A stretch of 37,842 nt of DNA from Persephonella sp. GTDB taxonomy: Bacteria; Aquificota; Aquificia; Aquificales; Hydrogenothermaceae. Position numbers and translations under genes: made by a program. Each line of letters starts with the position of its first letter. Within the stretch, counting starts at the first letter, position 1. This document shows positions 31,908 to 37,842 of the stretch, piece by piece. The notes under the pieces are model-generated. The model was not told the origin of the DNA. It made no database searches and saw only the letters and a list, made by a program, of their open reading frames with translations. Where the stretch lies: contig QNZF01000029.1 in NCBI GenBank assembly GCA_003978485.1, positions 1 to 37,842 on the forward strand, read 5' to 3'.

Positions 31908-33305
31908 GTGAGAGAATTAGTAATATTAAGCTCAAAAGATATTTATTTATACTTGTTAATAGAGGATGAAGAAGTTGTAGAGGTAAGAATTGATAAAAAA
32001 AATAAATTGAATGTAATAGGAAGTATTTTTAAGGGAAGAGTAAAAAGATTACTTCCACATATGAACGCCGCATTTATTGATATAGGAGACAGTAAAGAGG
32101 CTTTTTTACCTTTAAAAAACAGCCCTGAGAACTGTCAAAAGATTAAGATAGGTGATACACTTTTACTTCAATTAAAAAGAGTTTCCCTACAGTCTAAAGG
32201 TGCAAAGTTAAGTTGTAAAATAACATTACCGGGAAAGTATTTAGTTTTAATGCCAACAACAAATCATATTTCTGTTTCTTCAAAACTTCCTGAAGACATA
32301 AGGGAAGATTTAAAAAGTAGAGTTGAAAATTTGTTGAGGGATTATAATGAAGAAAAAATAGGTTTTATAATTAGGACAAAAACAATTAATGCCTTAGATG
32401 AGGATATAATTCAAGATTTTTTAGCCTTAAAGCAACAATGGAATAGTATTTTAGATAGATATAAAAGGGAGAAAGCACCTTCTTTACTGTATGAGGAACA
32501 GCTAAAAGCTTATAACTTTCTACGGGATTATGCAGGGGATATAAAAAGGATTTATACAAACGATAAAACTTTATCAAAAAAGTTAGAGGACTATATAAGA
32601 CTTAACTTTGATAAATATGATATAGAGGTCATTTATGTAAGTGAGAGGAAGGAAGATTTATTTAAAAAGTATAATGTTGAAAAGGTTATAAATAAAATTT
32701 TAAATCCGTATGTTTGGTTAAAAACAGGTGGCTATCTGATTATAGAGGAGACGGAGGCTTTAGTTGCAATAGATGTTAATAGTGGAAGTTTAAAAAAGTA
32801 TAAAAGCTTAGAGGAAACAGCTCTATACACTAATTTGGAGGCTGTAAAGGAAATTGTAAAACAGATAAGATTAAGGGATTTAGGGGGGATTATAGTTGTT
32901 GATTTTATAGATATGTATAAAGAAGAACACAAGGAAAAGATTATTGAATTATTAGAAAAGGAGATAAAAAAGGATAAACAGACTATAAAAATAAAATCTT
33001 TTACATCTTTAGGTTTACTTGAGTTAACAAGAAAAAAAACAGACAAAAGTTTAATAAAACAGTTATCTGAAAGTTGTGGAGTTTGTAGAGGAACAGGCTA
33101 TATAAAGGGAAAAGGTATAGTTTTATTTGAAATAGAGAATAAACTGAAAGGTTTAAAACCCTTCTACAAAGTAAAGATATATGTAAACAAAAATCTATAC
33201 GATTATGTAAAGTCTTTATTAAAAGAAAAGTTTAAAGATGAAAATATTGAGGTTGTTATTGACACCAAAATAAAAAATAATGAGTATAGAATAGAGAGGT
33301 TTTAA
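31908..33305 (+). CDS. rng: Ribonuclease E/G family protein
   Basis: GTG start; S1-like 'NVIGSIFKGRVKRLLPHMNAAFIDIGDSKEAFLPL', 'ALVAIDVNSGS', 'RDLGGIIVVDFIDM', 'GVCRGTGYIK'. Confidence 0.92.
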   Translation: MRELVILSSKDIYLYLLIEDEEVVEVRIDKKNKLNVIGSIFKGRVKRLLPHMNAAFIDIGDSKEAFLPLKNSPENCQKIKIGDTLLLQLKRVSLQSKGAKLSCKITLPGKYLVLMPTTNHISVSSKLPEDIREDLKSRVENLLRDYNEEKIGFIIRTKTINALDEDIIQDFLALKQQWNSILDRYKREKAPSLLYEEQLKAYNFLRDYAGDIKRIYTNDKTLSKKLEDYIRLNFDKYDIEVIYVSERKEDLFKKYNVEKVINKILNPYVWLKTGGYLIIEETEALVAIDVNSGSLKKYKSLEETALYTNLEAVKEIVKQIRLRDLGGIIVVDFIDMYKEEHKEKIIELLEKEIKKDKQTIKIKSFTSLGLLELTRKKTDKSLIKQLSESCGVCRGTGYIKGKGIVLFEIENKLKGLKPFYKVKIYVNKNLYDYVKSLLKEKFKDENIEVVIDTKIKNNEYRIERF

Positions 33306-33488
33306 TTTTTCATATTTTTTAAAAGCTCTTCTAATTAGAAATTCTTTTCCTTTTCTTACTTCTTTTTGTTTCTAAAGACATAATTTTCAGTCCAAAACTT
33401 TTATTACTATTTATAATTTTAAGTCTAAATAATAAGTTTATATAAATTTTGTGATAAATTAATATTAAAAGACGTTTATATAAAAAAG

Positions 33489-33785
33489 ATGAAGAAAAAT
33501 TTAGAGGAAATAAAAAAAATTTTAAGAGAGCATAAAAAAGAGCTTAAAGAAAAGTATTACGTCAAAAATATTGCACTATTTGGTTCTTATGTTAGAGGAG
33601 AGCAAACATCAAAAAGTGATATAGATATACTTGTAGAATTTGAAAAAGCTATTACATTCATTCAATTTATGAAATTAGAAAATTATCTTTCTCATCCTTT
33701 AGGCTTAAAGGTTGATTTGGTAATGAAAAAATCTCTAAAGCCTTATATAAAAAAACAAGTCTTAAAAGAAGCTATTTTATTGTGA
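33489..33785 (+). CDS. MNT-type minimal nucleotidyltransferase (MntA-like)
   Basis: 98 aa; 'NIALFGSYVRGEQTSKSDIDILVEFEK' = GSxxRG...DxD nucleotidyltransferase core. Confidence 0.88.
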   Translation: MKKNLEEIKKILREHKKELKEKYYVKNIALFGSYVRGEQTSKSDIDILVEFEKAITFIQFMKLENYLSHPLGLKVDLVMKKSLKPYIKKQVLKEAILL

Positions 33786-33801
33786 GAATAAAATCTAAGA
33801 A

Positions 33802-33826
33802 AAAACTATCAAATCTAGATAGTTTT
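33802..33826. repeat. Perfect 9-bp inverted repeat (hairpin/terminator or operator)
   Basis: AAAACTATC-aaatcta-GATAGTTTT, just after the MNT stop. Confidence 0.6.
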
Positions 33827-33883
33827 ACGCTTTAGTATTATTTTATCTATAAGCTTTTAAGTTTGAAGAATGAGGTTAGGAAT

Positions 33884-34339
33884 ATGAACTTTTTCGGAAT
33901 TGATTTAAATAGCCTATCTCAAGATGAAAAATCTTTTTTAATATCCTTTTTTGCTTCTTTAGGAGTTGAAGTTGTTAAATCTCTTGGGACTTTCACAAGG
34001 AAAAAGGTTATAGGAAAGGTAAAAAGTGTATACGATAGTCTATTAAATAAAGATAAGAAAAGTCTCTCTGAAAAACTTATTAAAGAGTTGGAAAAAGAGG
34101 AAGTAAAAGAAAGAATAGGAGAGATACTATTTGAAAAATTAGAAAGTTTTATAGATGAAAAATTGGAGGATAACGGGAATATAAAAGAACATTTGGAAGA
34201 TTTAAACAAATTTTTAAAAGAAGAATTTGAGAGATATTTTATTAAAGGTGAAGGAAATATTTATATAAATTTGGAAATAAAAAATAACGAGTTGGACAAT
34301 CACTCACAGATTAACAATAGTATAAATATTAACCGTTAG
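33884..34339 (+). CDS. Small helical protein with N/I-rich beta C-terminus; candidate effector of an amyloid-signalling NLR
   Basis: ATG at 33884 behind GAGGTTAGGA (the ORF track extends to a TTG at 33863). N-terminus 'FLISFFASLGVEVVKSLGTFTRKKVIGKV' then charged helices, then 'GNIYINLEIKNNELDNHSQINNSININR'. Confidence 0.7.
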   Translation: MNFFGIDLNSLSQDEKSFLISFFASLGVEVVKSLGTFTRKKVIGKVKSVYDSLLNKDKKSLSEKLIKELEKEEVKERIGEILFEKLESFIDEKLEDNGNIKEHLEDLNKFLKEEFERYFIKGEGNIYINLEIKNNELDNHSQINNSININR

Positions 34340-34382
34340 ATTTTGTTAAAATAGAAAAAAGAGCAAATTTTAAGGTAGTTTT

Positions 34383-36803
34383 ATGATAGATGTTAATATT
34401 AATCAAAAAATTGAAGGAAACAAATTAGATAATTCATCTATTCAGCCAGAAATAAACGTTAATATAAGTGAAATATTTAAAATCAGTTGTCCATGGTTTA
34501 CAAAGGATTTTATAAGCAGTGATATTAAAAGTAGCTATTTTATAGGTAGAGATGAGGAATTAGAAGCAATAGAAGATATGCTATTTAATGGTTATCCTGT
34601 TCTTTTTATAGAGGGAGTGGCCGGAATTGGAAAAAGTTATCTAGTTAAAAAATTTTTTCCTAAAGCTTATGAAGAAAAGCTGTTTGATTGTTATGGTTAT
34701 ATATCCTTAGCAACTATTGAAAAAACTGATTTTGAAAATTTAGAAAGTTTTAAAACATTACTTTTTGAAGAGTTCTCATCTAACTTTAATTATAAACCTT
34801 CCAATCCAAATGAAAGACCTAAAGACAAATTTCTAAATTTAATCCATTATCTTAAAGAATTTGCAAAAGGAAAGAAAAAATTACTGATAATAGATGATAT
34901 TGTTAATATTGAAAATCTATATACAGACTTTTTTGAGAAGTTATTTAATTTAAAAGACAACAGTTTTTACTTCCTGATAACAACAAGGGAAGAGTTAACA
35001 GCTGAATTAATGGATAAAAGTTTTATAAATTGGATAAAACTAAAAGAACTAGAAGAAAAAGAATTAAAAGATTTGTTCTTTCATATTTGTAAAGAGTGTA
35101 ATCATTTAAAGGATAATAGAGAATTTAACAAAGTATTAGAAGAAGTATTAAAAGAGCTAGACTACAACACACTGTTAACGGAAATATTGGCAAAAATAGT
35201 AAACAACTACAGAAGCGGAAGATATAGAATAAAAGAGGATTTAAGATTATTTGCTATAAAAAATATATTAAAAAGGATAAGGGAACGACCAATAAATGAA
35301 GGATTAGCATATAGAGGATATGATAAGACAGTATTAGAAAGAACATTTAAACTTTTTGAGTTTTTATATCTAACAAAAAATGAGAAGAGATTAGCGAAAA
35401 AATTAACAGTACTACCACCTGAGGAGATAGAGTTTGAGGAGATAACAAGATTTTTCATAAAAGAGTTTAAACAACCAGTAGTAGATTTTGGGATATTGGA
35501 ATACAAAGAGAGGGATATAATAAAGAAAAAGATAGGAAAAAAGAGAATAGAAGAGTTTGAGGACTATTTAGACAGAAATTTAAACAATTTAACATTTAAG
35601 GGAGTATTAACCAGTAATGAAGAAGTTGTAAAATACAAACTACATAAGATAGTGAGGGATTACTTTATATCGTCAGGTATAGAGTATAAGGATATAGAGT
35701 TTCAGATAGGGGCATTTTCATTACAGTTACCAAGTAATAAGGAGAAGATATATAGTAAGGAGAAGGAGATAAGGAATTATCTAGGTAAGATAATAACGTT
35801 AGAGAGGACGTTAAGGAACGTAAAAGATTACGAGGAAATAAAAGATATAGAAGTAGCGTTATTTTATGTAAAGGCGAGTACAGTATTAAGGAATTTAAAA
35901 GTTTTTGATATAGCGGAAGAATTTTTAATAAGAGGAGGAAGGATATTAGAGAGGGTGGGATATATAGAGATAGGGGAAGGGGAAGAAATAGAGATAAAGA
36001 TAAAAGAAGAAAATATAAGGAGTATATCTGAAAAGAATTTAAAGGTAATAGGGAGATACTTTATAAGTTTGGGAAGTTTATACAGGGAGAGGGGAAAGGG
36101 TAAAGAGAGAGGGGATTGGGAAAAATCTATAAAGTATTTTGAGATGGCAGAAGGAATATACAACAGGTTAAAAGATAGTGAGAGAGATTTAATAACGATA
36201 TATGGGAATTTATCAAAAAGTTATAAGATGAAAGGGGAGATAAATAAGGCAATAAAGATGGCAGAAAAATCTTTAGAGATGTCAATAAAAAAGTATGGGG
36301 AAGAAGATAAAAAAACAATAAGAGGATATGGTAATATTGCTACAATCTACAAATCTAAAGGTGATTATGACAAGGCTTTGGATTATGCATTGAAAAATTT
36401 GAAATTGTTAAAAAATGCATATGGAGAAGAGCACGTAGAAACAGCTAAGGCATATGGTAATATTGCTACAATCTACAAATCTAAAGGTGATTATGATAAG
36501 GCTTTGGATTATTCAATGAAAGCATTGGAATTAACAAAAAATGCATATGGTGAAGAGCACGTAGAAACAATGGAAGCATTTTTTAATTTGGCAGATATAT
36601 ATTTTGAAAAAAATGAATTAGGTAAAGCAGAAGAATATTTAAAAAAGTTAATAAATATAGGAGAGAAGCTAAAAGATAAAAACAAAAGAGCTTTAAAAAA
36701 TTTAAAAGGAGTTTATGAGCTTTGTGAAAAAGTGTATAAAAAATTAGGAAATGAAGAGAATAGAAAAAAATGTAGAGAAAAGTTAAAAAACTTAAATAAA
36801 TAA
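34383..36803 (+). CDS. STAND/NB-ARC NTPase with C-terminal TPRs (bacterial NLR-like protein)
   Basis: 806 aa; 'YFIGRDEELEAIEDML', Walker A 'EGVAGIGKSYLVKKF', Walker B 'KKLLIIDDI', sensor 'FYFLITTREEL', 'LKELEEKELKDLF'; C-terminal TPR units 'AYGNIATIYKSKGDYDKALDYSMKALEL'. Confidence 0.88.
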   Translation: MIDVNINQKIEGNKLDNSSIQPEINVNISEIFKISCPWFTKDFISSDIKSSYFIGRDEELEAIEDMLFNGYPVLFIEGVAGIGKSYLVKKFFPKAYEEKLFDCYGYISLATIEKTDFENLESFKTLLFEEFSSNFNYKPSNPNERPKDKFLNLIHYLKEFAKGKKKLLIIDDIVNIENLYTDFFEKLFNLKDNSFYFLITTREELTAELMDKSFINWIKLKELEEKELKDLFFHICKECNHLKDNREFNKVLEEVLKELDYNTLLTEILAKIVNNYRSGRYRIKEDLRLFAIKNILKRIRERPINEGLAYRGYDKTVLERTFKLFEFLYLTKNEKRLAKKLTVLPPEEIEFEEITRFFIKEFKQPVVDFGILEYKERDIIKKKIGKKRIEEFEDYLDRNLNNLTFKGVLTSNEEVVKYKLHKIVRDYFISSGIEYKDIEFQIGAFSLQLPSNKEKIYSKEKEIRNYLGKIITLERTLRNVKDYEEIKDIEVALFYVKASTVLRNLKVFDIAEEFLIRGGRILERVGYIEIGEGEEIEIKIKEENIRSISEKNLKVIGRYFISLGSLYRERGKGKERGDWEKSIKYFEMAEGIYNRLKDSERDLITIYGNLSKSYKMKGEINKAIKMAEKSLEMSIKKYGEEDKKTIRGYGNIATIYKSKGDYDKALDYALKNLKLLKNAYGEEHVETAKAYGNIATIYKSKGDYDKALDYSMKALELTKNAYGEEHVETMEAFFNLADIYFEKNELGKAEEYLKKLINIGEKLKDKNKRALKNLKGVYELCEKVYKKLGNEENRKKCREKLKNLNK
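36326..36577 (+). repeat. Two near-identical 126-bp tandem units encoding 42-aa TPRs
   Basis: Units 36326-36451 and 36452-36577; 'atatggtaatattgctacaatctacaaatctaaaggtgattatga(c/t)aaggctttggattat' repeats at an offset of exactly 126 bp. Confidence 0.9.
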
Positions 36804-36863
36804 TAAAAAATTTGTAAACCTATATTTCTTTACTTTATGGTTTTCTAAATTTCTATAAACTTT

Positions 36864-37631
36864 TTAAATAATACTTCTCAAAGATGTTTTCAATTTTATA
36901 TAGTTAATCCATTTATCTAAACCTTCCCCTGTTTTTGTAGAAATTTGAATAATGTCCATCTTAGGATTTAGTTTTCTTGCCTCTTCAACTGCTTTTTCAA
37001 CTGAAAATTCAAAATATGGGAGTAAATCTATTTTTGTTATAAGCATAAGGTCTGCAGTTCTAAACATTATCGGATATTTCGCAGGTTTATCGTCTCCCTC
37101 TGGAACAGAGAGTAAAACTACATTTATATGTGTTCCTATATCATAAGAAGCAGGACAAACTAAATTTCCAACATTCTCAACAAAAACAATATCAAGCTCT
37201 TCTAGAGGAAGATGGTGTATTCCATTATGAACCATAAAAGCATCAAGATGGCAAGCCTGTCCTGTAGTTATCTGATAGGCTGGAACTCCTTTTGCCTTTA
37301 TTCTTTCTGCATCCCTATTTGTTTCAAGGTCTCCCTCAATAACACCAATTTTTAACTCATCTTTCAACATATCAATACTTTTTTCTAAAAGTGTCGTTTT
37401 TCCCGCTCCCGGAGAACTCATAAGGTTTATAGCTAATATTCCATATTGGTCAAAATGTTTTCTATTACTTTCTGCCTGTCTGTCATTTGCATCTAATATT
37501 TTCGTTATAACTTCAACCGTTTTTTTATCATTTAAACTTGGATTTGAGTGGTTAAGATTATGATGATGGTGATGGTTGGGATTATGCTCGCTATGGTGGT
37601 CTGTTATTGAACATCCACAATCTTTACACAT
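36864..37631 (-). CDS. hypB: Hydrogenase/urease nickel incorporation protein HypB
   Basis: 'MCKDCGCSITDHHSEHNPNHHHHHNLNHSN' (CxxCGC plus His-rich), 'NLMSSPGAGKTTLLEKS', 'VFVENVGNLVCPASYDIGTH', 'ITKIDLLPY'. Start reassigned to the ATG at 37631 behind GGAGGAG (the ORF track start is 37664). Confidence 0.95.
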   Translation of the reverse strand: MCKDCGCSITDHHSEHNPNHHHHHNLNHSNPSLNDKKTVEVITKILDANDRQAESNRKHFDQYGILAINLMSSPGAGKTTLLEKSIDMLKDELKIGVIEGDLETNRDAERIKAKGVPAYQITTGQACHLDAFMVHNGIHHLPLEELDIVFVENVGNLVCPASYDIGTHINVVLLSVPEGDDKPAKYPIMFRTADLMLITKIDLLPYFEFSVEKAVEEARKLNPKMDIIQISTKTGEGLDKWINYIKLKTSLRSII

Positions 37632-37690
37632 ATTCTCCTCCAGATAATATGAATGTATGTTCATTTAATAAATATAGCAGAGAAAAGATA

Positions 37691-37842
37691 TAAGTGAACT
37701 ACTACCGATTAAAATCGGTAGCTTCTGTAGGGGTTTGTCGCTTAATGCGACCTTACCCTACAAAGGTGGTCACCTGAAGTGTGTTTTAAATCAAAAATGT
37801 TAAACAAGGTTTTAAAACACACTTCACACCTTGCTACCGCTA
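37691..37842 (-). mobile_element. Probable right end / omegaRNA-like terminus of an IS200/IS605 (TnpB) element or its remnant; continues beyond the window
   Basis: Minus strand reads ...GTAGGGTAAGGTCGCATTAAGCGACAAACCCCTACAGAAGCTACCGATTTTAATCGGTAGTAGTTCAC: nested hairpins followed by 'GAAGC[hairpin]AGTTCAC', a typical TnpB-element end pattern. No tnpB ORF is visible inside the window. Confidence 0.5.

Noticed and set aside
33884-34339. HEPN toxin partner for the MNT protein
   Set aside because: No Rx4-6H motif in the 151-aa protein; its C-terminal motif matches the NLR instead.
35207-36318. Antisense ORFs 35207-35506, 35864-36163 and 36127-36318 within the NLR gene
   Set aside because: They are shadows of the purine-skewed coding strand; low-complexity S/L/P/F-rich translations, no RBS or homology signal.
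36326-36577. CRISPR-like direct repeats
   Set aside because: The two 126-bp units are in-frame TPR-coding repeats without spacers.
37746-37842. Minus-strand reading frame AVARCEVCFKTLFNIFDLKHTSGDHLCRVRSH as the C-terminus of a transposase
   Set aside because: Too short to judge, overlaps strong inverted repeats, and the upstream part is outside the window; kept only as part of the IS-like end.

Overview
AT-rich bacterial chromosome segment. Gene content and divergence suggest an Aquificota member, probably Sulfurihydrogenibium-like (inference, not tested). Most genes are on the minus strand and are housekeeping: glnA-glnB, dtd, ilvB-ilvH, ftsY, class II aldolase, alr, trpS, fabZ, pgsA, coaX, kdsA, folK, ilvC, thrC, miaA, hfq, nadD, ribonuclease G, hypB. 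Three accessory zones stand out. (1) 33.5-36.8 kb: an orphan MNT nucleotidyltransferase, a small helical protein whose C-terminal ~27 residues resemble the N-terminal ~27 residues of the next gene, and that next gene, an NB-ARC/STAND ATPase with C-terminal TPRs. This is the layout expected of a bacterial amyloid-signalling (BASS-like) NLR/effector cell-death pair, and is the main candidate for an undescribed system. (2) 17.2-18.9 kb: an overlapping AAA ATPase plus HNH nuclease pair that looks like a Septu (PtuA/PtuB) anti-phage system. (3) 26.5-29.0 kb: tandem duplicated lysozyme-like proteins with divergent tails next to an unknown lipoprotein. The right edge carries nested hairpins resembling the right end / omegaRNA of an IS200/IS605 element, just upstream of hypB. 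glnA and glnB share a repeated dyad, TTAACAAAATTGTT. All calls were made by reading the sequence; no database or structure search was run.
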